Source: Rhizophagus irregularis (Eukaryota > Glomeromycota > Glomeromycetes > Glomerales > Glomeraceae). Taken from it: a stretch of DNA of 64,000 bases. Below the pieces are notes generated by a model that had not been told where the DNA came from, searched no databases, and saw only the letters and a program-made list of their open reading frames with translations. A program made the position numbers and the translations under genes. The stretch lies in contig NC_089454.1 in the NCBI RefSeq assembly GCF_026210795.1, positions 2,666,001 to 2,730,000 of the forward strand, written 5' to 3'. Below are positions 12,028-21,209 of this stretch, in pieces (position 1 is the stretch's first letter; each line of letters opens with the position of its first letter).

Positions 12028-13215
12028 TCAAATTCGAACTATTACTTCAAAATTTGTCCTATCAATATATTCTTTCAGTAATTCACCATTTACTGGTGTT
12101 TTCAATATCTTCCCTTCCATAGTTTTAATTCTGTATGATCCTTTAGAAATTATCTCATGTACATAATAAGGTCCTTTCCATTTTTCTTCTAACTTTCCAG
12201 ACCATTGTTTCTCTTTTGCTGCATCATAATATAGTACTTTATCTCCGATTTGTAATTTCTGCTTTATTCTATTCTTTTTATCATGGTACGATTTTTGTTT
12301 TTCCTGAGATTTCCTGACATTTTCTTTAGCTTGATTCCTAATGTTTGGTAATCCTTCGATCAACCCATTAACTCTCTCTGCCATGGTAATTTTCTTATCT
12401 TCTAAATCTAATAACGTCTTCATTTGTCTCCCATATATTAAATATCCTGGTTCCATTTTCGTTGAATCATTCCTTTTAGTTCGATACGCGAACAATACTC
12501 CTGGTACTTTCAAATCCCAATCTTCGATATTACTTAGCTTTGCTAATGATTCACATAATGTCTTGTTAAATCTTTCAATTAACCCATTAGTTTTTGGATG
12601 ATAAGGCGTCGAAAAGTTATGTTTTATCTGAAATTCCTCCATTAATGATTTCACTAATTTATTATTGAAATGACTTCCTCTATCACTCAATATCTTCTTT
12701 GGACATCCATGCCTACATATTATATCTTCATAAATAAATCTTGCAATTTCCTTAGCATCTGCTGTTTCCAATGCCTTTGCTTCAGGCCATTTTGTAAAAT
12801 AATCCATCGCTGTAACTATATATCTATTATTTCTCTTTGTTACTGGTAATGGTCCCACTACATCAATCCCAATTTGATAAAATGGTTCTATAACTTTGAT
12901 TACATTCAGTTCATGTTTTCCTATTGGTTTTCCTCTTCTCTGACAATTATTACATGATTTGACATAAGCTTCCACATCTTTTCTCATCCCTTTCCAATAA
13001 TACCCATCCTTGATCCTATTATACGTTGCATCTATTCCAAAGTGTCCTGATAATTCATGATCATGAGCTATGTACATTAATCCTTCAAATTCGTATTTTC
13101 TTATCACTCTTAGTCTTTTCTCATCTTTTATTTTGTAAATTAATCCTCCTATAATTTCATATCCCCGTTCGTCGTTGATATTCCTCGCTATCCTATTATA
13201 TTCTTCCTCTTCCAT
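12028..13215 (-). CDS. Integrase, separate ORF
   Basis: A 395-residue retroviral-type integrase that inserts element cDNA into the genome. The N-terminal HHCC zinc domain is visible around residues 51-91 (HDHELSGHFG, then CNNC). The catalytic triad is D118 (GIDVVGP), D178 (LSDRGSHF) and E214 (NGLIERFN), with the expected D-35-E spacing. The C-terminus has a GPY-type segment (KWKGPYYVHEI). No chromodomain is seen. In most Ty3 elements integrase is the C-terminal part of Pol; here it has its own ATG in a different frame from Pol, about 515 bp past the Pol stop. The text before the ATG (CTTTTAG then AATTACAAC) looks like a splice acceptor, so delivery by splicing is possible. Confidence 0.93.
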   Translation of the reverse strand: MEEEEYNRIARNINDERGYEIIGGLIYKIKDEKRLRVIRKYEFEGLMYIAHDHELSGHFGIDATYNRIKDGYYWKGMRKDVEAYVKSCNNCQRRGKPIGKHELNVIKVIEPFYQIGIDVVGPLPVTKRNNRYIVTAMDYFTKWPEAKALETADAKEIARFIYEDIICRHGCPKKILSDRGSHFNNKLVKSLMEEFQIKHNFSTPYHPKTNGLIERFNKTLCESLAKLSNIEDWDLKVPGVLFAYRTKRNDSTKMEPGYLIYGRQMKTLLDLEDKKITMAERVNGLIEGLPNIRNQAKENVRKSQEKQKSYHDKKNRIKQKLQIGDKVLYYDAAKEKQWSGKLEEKWKGPYYVHEIISKGSYRIKTMEGKILKTPVNGELLKEYIDRTNFEVIVRI

Positions 13216-13373
13216 GTCTATGTTGTAATTCTAAAAGCTAAAGTGTTGTAAAAGGTTGAAATGTTATAAAGGGTTGAAGTGTTGTAAAAATTAAGGTGTT
13301 GTAAAAAATTAAGGTGTTGTAAAAATTAAGGTGTTGTAAAAATAAAGCGTCGTGATAACTGTTTCATATATTT
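13216..13373 (-). repeat. Short tandem repeat upstream of integrase
   Basis: About six imperfect copies of a unit of roughly 19-21 bp containing AAGGTGTTGTAAAAA on the plus strand. On the element's coding strand it is pyrimidine-rich (TTTTTACAACACCTTAA) and ends in TTTTAG, features of an intron 3' end. I could not find a convincing donor. Confidence 0.7.
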
Positions 13374-13715
13374 TTAATTTTTATCTCTTGATTTATTTTT
13401 GATCCTTGGTATTTCTATCCTTCTTATATATTTTTCATTCCCTATAATCAATTTAGATCGTACCCATCCTAATCCTTTTTCTATTGGTCTTCCTTCTATT
13501 ATCATATTGTTTCCATCTTCCATAATTAATTTCACCTTTTTCTCTTTTAGTCTTATTATAATGTGTACATCTACTAGTATGAAGTCTTCTTCTTCTTCAA
13601 TCCTTAAATGGATAATTGTTTCGTTCTCTTCTTCTTTTATAGTCACTTTCCATATCTTATCGACCTTTACTCGATAGGTAAGAAACCAATTCATATAACA
13701 ATCTCCTAATACCAT
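13374..13715 (-). CDS. Small ORF between Pol and integrase, function unknown
   Basis: 113 residues, starting MVLGDCYMNWF. It lies in the same frame as Pol and begins 15 bases after the Pol stop (TAA at 13731-13733), so it could be a stop-interrupted tail of Pol or a separate product. The sequence is charged and predicted strand-rich (repeated I-x-I and V-x-V patterns such as VDVHIIIRLKEKKVKLIMED). No cysteine motif or catalytic signature is seen, and I do not recognise a family. It is open and sits inside an otherwise intact element, which supports it being real. Confidence 0.6.
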   Translation of the reverse strand: MVLGDCYMNWFLTYRVKVDKIWKVTIKEEENETIIHLRIEEEEDFILVDVHIIIRLKEKKVKLIMEDGNNMIIEGRPIEKGLGWVRSKLIIGNEKYIRRIEIPRIKNKSRDKN

Positions 13716-13730
13716 TTTGGAAATATAATT

Positions 13731-16064
13731 TTAAGCTCTTTGGTGTTTTTCTATCTCCTTATATACTTTTCTCCAACTACTATCGTCATTCCTAACTTCA
13801 ATTTGACTGTATCTTTTGGTATCTTTGTATACATCCTGGTTTTCTTTAAACATTTTAACCATGTCCAAATATTCATTTTTCTTTAATGTTGGGTATGACG
13901 ATTTCTCCATTTTCTTCGTTTCTCTTCCAATATAATTTTCCCAACATACATCACCATCTTTTTCCAAAAATATCACTATTGATTCATCTATTGTTCCTTT
14001 TAATCTGAATATTTCTTTTTCCATCTCATGGTTCCCATGTGGAGTAATTAATCCTCTGTTGAAACTTTTCGTCTTCTGATAATAATATTCGCAATATGGC
14101 GATTTGTCTAGAATTATTATATCCGTATCTTCATCATATTCTAATATTCTTCTATTTATTTGTTCTACTACTTCCTTTCTAAATTTCCATTCTGTTTCTA
14201 ATTTTGATTCGTGAAATTCACCTTTGTCTTTTCTTCTCCTTTTGAATGTATTAAGTCTTACTTTTAATCCTTGCTTTTCCCACTCTTTAATCAAATTTTG
14301 TACTATACTTGTTTTTCCTAATCCATCCACTCCGTCGATTATAATAACTTGTGGCTTATTTTCTCTTCCCAATTTCTTTAATAATTCTTTTTCTGTCCTT
14401 TCCTCCAAATTCAAAAGTATTGCTTCTTTATCGGTAAAATATTTTTCATCATCCCATCCCCCTTTAAATCTTTTAGCATTATACCATTTATTCCTAAATT
14501 TGATATATCTCAATTTCCCCTTATTACTTTCTATTTTTGTTATTTCTTGATTCTCGTTCCTTTCTGTTTCTTTTTCTTTAAATCTCAGTCTTGATAATCC
14601 ATCTGCATTTTTAATTTTCTTTCCACTTCTATGTACTATTTTAAAATCAAATTGTTGTAATTTCATTACCCATCTTGCTCTCCTTCCCGTTTGTTCCTTT
14701 CCATCTGTTAATCCTTTTAATGCTGCGTGATCTGTTATCACTATAAATTTCCTTCCTACTAAATATTTCTGAAAATGTTGTATTCCCCAAAATACCGCTA
14801 AGCATTCCAATTCTGTTGGTGGATAATTCTTCTCTGCTCCAACTGTACTCCTACTTGCGTAAGCTATTACAACCTCTCTATTTTCTTCATTCATTTGAGC
14901 TAACACTGCTCCTAATCCTATCTTAGATCCATCAGTTATCAATATAAATTCTCTGCTGAAATCCGGATATACTAAAATTGGATTTTCTGTCAATTTTGTC
15001 CTTAATACGTCAAATGCTTCTTGTTGTTCTTCTTTCCATTCAAACTTTTCATTCTTTCTTGTTAAGTTAAGCAAAGGTTTTGCTATCTTCGAAAAACCTT
15101 TTATAAATCTCCTATAATATGAACATAATCCTAAAAATGATCTTACTTCTGTGACAGTTTTCGGCCTCCTCATATTTTCTATTTTCTCAACTTTCTCTTT
15201 ATCCGGTCGCAATCCATCTCTTCCTACTATGTGCCCTAAGAAATTTATATTTCTCAATCCAAACTGACATTTCTTCAACTTCACAATCATATTATTCTCT
15301 CTCAATTTACTCAATACTTTATCTACATGCTCTATATGTTTCTCAAAATCTTCTGAATAAATCATTATATCATCTAAATACACTGTAACAAATTCTCCTA
15401 TATATTCTTTTAATATTTTATCCATTAATCTCTGAAATGTTCCTGGTGCATTCTTCAATCCAAATGGCATAACATTGTATTCATATAATCCTTGTGAACA
15501 AATGAACGCTGTTTTCTCTTTATCTTCTTCTGCCATTTCTACTTGATGATATCCTGCTGCTAGGTCCAAACTTGTGAACCAACTTCCCTTTCTAAATTTT
15601 TCTAACAATTCGTCTATCCGGGGTAAAGGATATTCATCTGACTTTGTCACATTATTCAGCTTTCTATAATCTATACAAAATCTATAATTTCCAGTTTTCT
15701 TTCCTGCTAACGTTACTGGAGATGCCCAATTACTCCATGATTCTCTTATCTTCCCCATCTTTAACAATTGTTCAATTTCTTTCTTTATAAACTTTCCTTT
15801 TTCATCAGTTTCTTTATATCTCTTTTGTGCTATTGGTCCTTGATTTTCTTCAATTATTATTTCATGTTTAACTGTATTTATCCTTCCCAGCTTCTCTTCA
15901 TCATATTCGAATATATCTTCATATTCCCTTATCAATTTTTTAAATGCTATTCTCTCCTCATCGCTCATTTCTCCCAGATGTGTTTTCTTTTCAAATTTTT
16001 CTTCTTTGCTCTCATTTAGCATCTTTACCGTCTCTCCTTCATTCAGAAAGCCAAGACCATTCAT
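13731..16064 (-). CDS. pol: Pol: reverse transcriptase, RNase H and a P-loop nucleotide-kinase-like domain
   Basis: 777 residues. The reverse transcriptase spans about 90-290, with SLDLAAGYHQ (D167), MPFGLKNAPGTF and the catalytic YLDD at 229-232. RNase H follows, with D378 (ITDGSKIGLGAVL), E418-420 (TELE) and D445 (ITDH), then the usual NADGLSRL. The unusual part is residues 571-777. It has a Walker A motif GVDGLGKT (578-585) in the IIIDGVDGLGKT context typical of thymidylate kinases. A later IIILDKSPYCEYYYQK resembles the D-(R/K)-S-P-Y stretch of thymidylate/deoxynucleoside kinases, and there is a basic lid-like segment before YPTLKKNEYL. Protease is not in this ORF. Its ATG overlaps the protease stop as ATGA. 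The frame is open throughout and shows no decay. Confidence 0.93.
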   Translation of the reverse strand: MNGLGFLNEGETVKMLNESKEEKFEKKTHLGEMSDEERIAFKKLIREYEDIFEYDEEKLGRINTVKHEIIIEENQGPIAQKRYKETDEKGKFIKKEIEQLLKMGKIRESWSNWASPVTLAGKKTGNYRFCIDYRKLNNVTKSDEYPLPRIDELLEKFRKGSWFTSLDLAAGYHQVEMAEEDKEKTAFICSQGLYEYNVMPFGLKNAPGTFQRLMDKILKEYIGEFVTVYLDDIMIYSEDFEKHIEHVDKVLSKLRENNMIVKLKKCQFGLRNINFLGHIVGRDGLRPDKEKVEKIENMRRPKTVTEVRSFLGLCSYYRRFIKGFSKIAKPLLNLTRKNEKFEWKEEQQEAFDVLRTKLTENPILVYPDFSREFILITDGSKIGLGAVLAQMNEENREVVIAYASRSTVGAEKNYPPTELECLAVFWGIQHFQKYLVGRKFIVITDHAALKGLTDGKEQTGRRARWVMKLQQFDFKIVHRSGKKIKNADGLSRLRFKEKETERNENQEITKIESNKGKLRYIKFRNKWYNAKRFKGGWDDEKYFTDKEAILLNLEERTEKELLKKLGRENKPQVIIIDGVDGLGKTSIVQNLIKEWEKQGLKVRLNTFKRRRKDKGEFHESKLETEWKFRKEVVEQINRRILEYDEDTDIIILDKSPYCEYYYQKTKSFNRGLITPHGNHEMEKEIFRLKGTIDESIVIFLEKDGDVCWENYIGRETKKMEKSSYPTLKKNEYLDMVKMFKENQDVYKDTKRYSQIEVRNDDSSWRKVYKEIEKHQRA

Positions 16065-16666
16065 TTTTCCTCATCCCTCTTTTCTCTATCAGTTTTTACA
16101 ATCGATAACAACTCTTCTTTTTCCATCTCCTCATATTCATCTTCACTCTCTGACTCTTCACTAGAATTGCCATCTACATCATCTATATTCTTTGGATCTC
16201 CATTAAATTCACCCCTATTCCCTGACTCCTCAAATTCAACATTTTTCTTTCCTCTAAAATCAATTGGTATTTCATATATTCCATTATCCCATTCTATTGT
16301 TAACAGACCTTCTTTCATATTTATTATCCCATATCTTAATAAATCAGTTCCTAATATTAAATCTTTTCTTCTCGAGTCGATTACTTCGAACTCCAAAGGT
16401 ATTTCTAAATTTTCGTCAATTTCTATTCTAATTTCCACTCTTCCTAATGAAGCTATGTTATTTCCATCTGCTATTGTTAATACGACATTACTTTCCTTCG
16501 TTATTGGTATATTTAATTCTTTTCTCAGTTCATTCGTTATTACTGAAGGTCCTGCTCCTGTATCAACTAATGCTCTAATCATTTTTCCTTCAATTATTAT
16601 ATTACATCTTGTTGCTTGTGATTTTTCTTCTTTCTGATTAATATTCTTCAATTCCCCCGAGTGTAG
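16061..16666 (-). CDS. Aspartic protease, reached by stop-codon readthrough
   Basis: A retropepsin-type protease that would cut the polyprotein. The active site ALVDTGAGPSVI lies shortly after the start, followed by a strand-rich fold with DLILGTDLL as the second conserved motif. The C-terminal third is acidic (SSEESESEDEYEEMEKEE). No ATG precedes the active site closely: the frame opens directly after the UGA ending the zinc-knuckle ORF, in the same frame, and the first ATG falls about six residues before the catalytic Asp. Translation as a readthrough extension of Gag-zinc knuckle is therefore likely. Its stop overlaps the Pol start. Confidence 0.88.
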   Translation of the reverse strand, partial: LHSGELKNINQKEEKSQATRCNIIIEGKMIRALVDTGAGPSVITNELRKELNIPITKESNVVLTIADGNNIASLGRVEIRIEIDENLEIPLEFEVIDSRRKDLILGTDLLRYGIINMKEGLLTIEWDNGIYEIPIDFRGKKNVEFEESGNRGEFNGDPKNIDDVDGNSSEESESEDEYEEMEKEELLSIVKTDREKRDEEK

Positions 16667-16672
16667 TCAATA
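16661..16672 (-). promoter_or_regulatory. Candidate UGA-CUA readthrough site
   Basis: On the coding strand it reads TAT TGA CTA CAC. UGA followed by CUA is the leaky context known from several viral and cellular readthrough genes. The two ORFs it separates are in the same frame, and the downstream one lacks a plausible initiator. Confidence 0.65.
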
Positions 16673-17487
16673 TCTCAAACCATTTAATAATTTCTTCCTT
16701 ACTTCTGGTCTCTCATTCATCATTTGTCCCCAATTAATTGGTACGCTTGAATTTACAAATTGCTCAAATGGATCAAAATCTCCAACATTTGGTATATTTC
16801 GATTTAACTTCACTTTCTCGTTTGTACATTCTCTAGCAAAATGTCCTTGTTGTCCACAATTGTGACACCTATTATTATTCTTTCTAGTTTCATATCCTTT
16901 CTGTAATTGTTCTTTTGTAAAACCCCTCTTATTATTCTCCTGTGCTTTTTGCTGTTGTCCTTGCCATTGTACATTTCTTCTTCTATCTCTTTCATCGTTC
17001 ATAACCTTGTCTTTATTTCTTTCACTCTTTCTAGGTGGTACTGGGAACATATCATATCTCTCCTCATCTTCATAGTTATTCACTTCGTATCCATCGAATC
17101 CATTATTATAGTTATCATATCCACCACCCTCATTATATCCATCATATTCATCATTATATTCCATATTATATACATTATATCCTTCACCATAATATTCTTC
17201 ATCAAGGTAATTAACTTGATTATTTTGGCTATATGACCCTTTATTATTTCCTCCATATGATCTTCTTTGACCTTCCCTACAAACTCTAGAAGTATGTCCT
17301 TTTCTTCCACATGTATAGCAAGTCATTCTATCCCAGTTCATATTATTTCTTTGGACATTATTATTTCCGATCGGTCTCCTATCATTCCTATTCCTTTGCA
17401 TTACATACGCTTCATTTCTTTGCATTACATGTGCTTCCAACCTTTTTATTCCATTAATTAACTCATCCCATTCCTCACTTTTAACTT
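16667..17487 (-). CDS. Nucleocapsid-like zinc-knuckle protein
   Basis: It carries two CCHC knuckles, CYTCGRKGHTSRVC and CHNCGQQGHFARECT, the nucleic-acid-binding motif of retroelement nucleocapsids. A long Asn/Tyr/Gly/Glu-rich stretch lies between them. The first ATG is at 17440, but the frame is open back to 17487, exactly where a -1 shift from gag would enter (next codons GAA GTT AAA AGT), so I place its start at the slippery site. It ends in a UGA that is probably read through into protease. The protein is usually the C-terminal part of Gag; splitting it off by frameshift is unusual. Confidence 0.85.
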
Positions 17488-20400
17488 CTTTTTTTGTAAT
17501 TCTTTCGCAATTGGATTCATTCCTTTGTATTCATTTGTCTCTTCTTTCAAAATTTCTTCCATGTTTTTCTCTTGTCCTACTCGTTTCATATCTAACCCCG
17601 TTGTTTTTATTAACAACTCATCCTTCGCTTCCTCTTCTCTTTTTGCTTCGTTAACTGCATCATTCAGATTCGTCGGATTGCTTCTCCTAACATGATAACC
17701 TAGCATAGCATCTAACCCTTGAATAAAATAATTCACTTGATATAAATCATCTAACGCATGACCTCTAGTTGCAACTCTTAATATTGACCTAAATCTTCTA
17801 GTATATTCCTCAACACTTTCACTTGTTCCCTGTCTAATTCTTGTTAATTCTAACATCTTTCTTCTTTGAACATCATTCCTAGTAAATCTGTCGATTAATC
17901 TTCTTTTTAAATTCCTGTCCTCATTATGGTCACACCAATTCACTAAATTAGCTGCTACCCTTTCTTTTTCCTCATTATACCATTGTAATGCAATTCCTCT
18001 TAAACAAGTTATAGCTATGTTCGCCTTATTTTGTCTACATACACCTCCTCCAACATTTCCTTCTGGTCGTCCACTTACCGTAAATGCTATCTCAAATTGT
18101 CTAATCCAATCATTAATATCTTCATCCTCTTTTCCACTAAAAGTTGGCATACCTACTATTCCTCCCATTCCTGCAGTCTGAATCCTATCCGCCAAAGTCT
18201 GTCCTGCCCCTAACGCATTATCTAATGCATTTGGTGCCAATCCCATAGCATTCTCCATTATTCTTCTTATTTGTGCTTCATTTGCCATATTTACTATATT
18301 CTCTTGAAATAATCCTTGTAAATTGTAATCAGATAATTCACTTTCGTTGTCAGAATTTTTAATATTTAATGAACTATTTGTATCTGAGTTTTGACTTAAG
18401 TCGCTACCCCCTCTATTTATAACATTTTCAATTTCATCTTCAAACTCATCTTCATTAAAATTTTCAATATTTCCATCCCATATTTCATCTGGACTTAATA
18501 TTTCTCCAGTCTTTTCTGAATCATCTGTATTATCTTCTTCTGATTCTTCATTATCACTCTTTTCACCACTTTCTTCACTATCTATTATTCCTGCTTGTTC
18601 TTTCAACAACTTATCTAACTTTTTCTTCAATTCTTTTTCCGACTCATTCTTATTTTCTTGAAAGATTTCAATGAATTCTTTATCTAAAATTTCTCCATCT
18701 GTATATCCCATACTAGTTAATCTTAACAATTCTTCTTCAGTTATCATTGTTCCAATATCTTCAAAAATCTTTTGTAATCTTTTTACCCGATCATCAATTT
18801 CATCAATATCTTCTTCCTCACAATCTTTGCATATAGTTCCTTCTAATCTAAACATATCATTCATCCATCTTATTTCGCATCTTTCGCACCAAGTTGTATT
18901 CTCATTTAACCACTTATGAATCTCTTTTCTTAACTCTCTATCTTCTAATTCTATTATTCCCATATACCTTTCTATGAATTCTTCTGTCACCATTATTCGA
19001 TTATTAACTCCAAAATTCTTTATTCTTTGAATTTCCGATACATCCATTTCGTATCCTAATTTTTCTAAGTTGTTTTTTAGTTCTATTAATTCATCTTGTT
19101 CATCTTCCCGTATTTCCCGATTACATTCTTCACATCTGTCATTTTCTTTTGATATTATATACTCTAATTTCTGCTTATTGCATCTATTACATATTATCGT
19201 ACTCAAATCCATCCATTCCTTTATGTCTTCAGACTTATCAAATCTCCCTTCCTGAAAAATATAGTATCTTATAAAATTACTTGTTGACAGTATTCCCGTT
19301 TCTATCTTTTCTTTTATTCCAAATTTCATTATTTCTCTGACGAGCTTTTCCTTTGGGTTTACTATTAGTTGTCTTAATCCTATTCTTATTTCACTTAACT
19401 TCCACGTTTTATCTTCTACTATTATTTCTATTTCTTCTTCAGAATCATGTATTTCATTATCCTCTCCTTGCTCTATCTCTATAAGCTTGAATTTTTGTGT
19501 TCTTTCCATCGCTTCTTTTAAATCTGTTACAATCCATTCTATTACTCCATCATCTATTCTCAATATAATAGGATCTCTTGTGTCTATATCTTCACTATCT
19601 TTAAATGTCATGCTATCTGTCAGTTTTCTTACAGTATCTTCTTGCAAATTCTCTCCCTCAGATAACATCTTCTCGAACCATTCTGGTGAATCATTTTCAT
19701 GATATGTATGTATTTGTTTACCTTCATATTTGTCATTCCACCAGTACCTGAATCTTTCAAATCTAAGATATAAACTCACGTTAAAATTCTTTTTCATTTC
19801 ATAACTTTCTAAGCTATCTTCACTTTCTGAATCTTCTGGTTCTTTTGTAAAGCCCCTAGTATCTATAAATATTCTTATTATCTTTTGTACCATATTCCTG
19901 TGATATTCGTGAACATTTTCTATGTCTATATTCCCATATTCCATATTGGACATTAATTCTTTTACTTTCTCCTCATTCGTAGCTATTCCCTCCTCTTCAT
20001 AAAGTAATTCCCTGAATGTCTTTATTGCTCCCAACTTTACTCGTAATGGCTCAACTTCTTTCGATGTGATTTTGTACCATTGCCAAAATTTTTCAAACCT
20101 TCTTTCAACATCCCAATCTTCCAAAATATATTTGTGTTCTATTAATTCAGGATTTCCGATTAATCTATCAAATACTTCATTCTCTAAATCTCCTTCAATA
20201 CAATCTCTTACAATTACTAATATAATCGTTCGTAATCCTTTTTCTTTCATTTTTGGTTGTATTCTATATCTTATTGATTCCGTTATTCTATCCATTATGT
20301 CTCTACATCTTCCTTTATGTATTGTATCTTCTCTTTCTGAATTATTCATACTTAACAAATCCAATACTCCTTTAATTGTTACATCGTTATATATTATTAT

Positions 20401-20583
20401 TGTATCTTCGAACTTAAATAATGCATCCCAAAATTTCTTGAATACCATTGGTTCATTTCCCATCGGATGACATAATTCACAATTTAAACATTCATCTAAT
20501 TCTCCTGTTCTCAATTCATGTTCCTCTTTATGTGCTCTATATTCACTTTCCCATTGATGGTACCATTCCATCGTATACTTCAA
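17458..20583 (-). CDS. gag: Gag with very long N-terminal extension
   Basis: 1,041 residues. A standard retrotransposon Gag/capsid region occupies about 812-1000 (PTFSGKEDEDINDWIRQFE, then ITCLRGIALQWY, RRLIDRFT, and the ESVEEYTRRFRSIL major-homology-like part). The 800 residues before it are not typical of Ty3 Gag. They include CLNCELC near residue 33, then two similar Cys-pair modules of a CxxC-n-CxxC zinc-ribbon type (CNRCNKQKLEY with CEEC, and CERCEIRWMND with CKDC), helical charged stretches, and an acidic Ser/Glu/Asp linker before the capsid. The start ATG opens the longest frame downstream of the leader. Function of the extension is unknown. Confidence 0.88.
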   Translation of the reverse strand: MKYTMEWYHQWESEYRAHKEEHELRTGELDECLNCELCHPMGNEPMVFKKFWDALFKFEDTIIIYNDVTIKGVLDLLSMNNSEREDTIHKGRCRDIMDRITESIRYRIQPKMKEKGLRTIILVIVRDCIEGDLENEVFDRLIGNPELIEHKYILEDWDVERRFEKFWQWYKITSKEVEPLRVKLGAIKTFRELLYEEEGIATNEEKVKELMSNMEYGNIDIENVHEYHRNMVQKIIRIFIDTRGFTKEPEDSESEDSLESYEMKKNFNVSLYLRFERFRYWWNDKYEGKQIHTYHENDSPEWFEKMLSEGENLQEDTVRKLTDSMTFKDSEDIDTRDPIILRIDDGVIEWIVTDLKEAMERTQKFKLIEIEQGEDNEIHDSEEEIEIIVEDKTWKLSEIRIGLRQLIVNPKEKLVREIMKFGIKEKIETGILSTSNFIRYYIFQEGRFDKSEDIKEWMDLSTIICNRCNKQKLEYIISKENDRCEECNREIREDEQDELIELKNNLEKLGYEMDVSEIQRIKNFGVNNRIMVTEEFIERYMGIIELEDRELRKEIHKWLNENTTWCERCEIRWMNDMFRLEGTICKDCEEEDIDEIDDRVKRLQKIFEDIGTMITEEELLRLTSMGYTDGEILDKEFIEIFQENKNESEKELKKKLDKLLKEQAGIIDSEESGEKSDNEESEEDNTDDSEKTGEILSPDEIWDGNIENFNEDEFEDEIENVINRGGSDLSQNSDTNSSLNIKNSDNESELSDYNLQGLFQENIVNMANEAQIRRIMENAMGLAPNALDNALGAGQTLADRIQTAGMGGIVGMPTFSGKEDEDINDWIRQFEIAFTVSGRPEGNVGGGVCRQNKANIAITCLRGIALQWYNEEKERVAANLVNWCDHNEDRNLKRRLIDRFTRNDVQRRKMLELTRIRQGTSESVEEYTRRFRSILRVATRGHALDDLYQVNYFIQGLDAMLGYHVRRSNPTNLNDAVNEAKREEEAKDELLIKTTGLDMKRVGQEKNMEEILKEETNEYKGMNPIAKELQKKKLKVRNGMS
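17488..17494 (-). promoter_or_regulatory. Candidate -1 ribosomal frameshift site A AAA AAG
   Basis: In the gag frame the codons are CAA AAA AAG AAG. This gives the heptamer A-AAA-AAG, which fits X-XXY-YYZ. A one-base back-slip enters precisely the zinc-knuckle frame, ten codons before the gag stop. I see no obvious strong downstream hairpin by eye. Confidence 0.7.
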
Positions 20584-21209
20584 TTAAATTATTAAAAATA
20601 TTCATCCAGAATTCAAATTGGAATTTCGCTTTCTTATATATCATTTTTATCGCTTCTATTCTGATCTTCTAACCATTCTTTACTATATCATCCTTTCCTA
20701 TTATCTATATTGAATGTATAATCTTTCTTTCATTAAGAATATTCATTTAACAACTTATTCTTCTAAATCTTTTACTTATTCATAATATTCTTATGTTGAT
20801 CTTCCAATCTTTAAATCCCCTTTTTGATTTTCACAAGTTTCTTCCGCTATTCTTATTTTTCATAATTTCATGTATATATTTTACTGCGCCATTAATTCAA
20901 AAATTATTCTAAGTCCACAATCTCCTCAGACTGCAGAGGTTTTTACTGCGCATTCTAAAAAAATTTCAAAAATTTTCTAAGTTTTTACTGCGCCTCAAAA
21001 TTTTCTTTTATCATCGAAATTTATAATTTTCGCATTTCACGAACTTCAAAATTCCCATAACTTCTAAAGTTCGTGAATTTTTAGTTCTTTTTCATTATAT
21101 ATGTAATCTTTACATCCATATATTTAATATTACGCAAAATATCTTCTCTGTTTAATCTTGTACTAATTCTTATTATAACCATTATGTCGACACACAACAT
21201 ATTATACTT

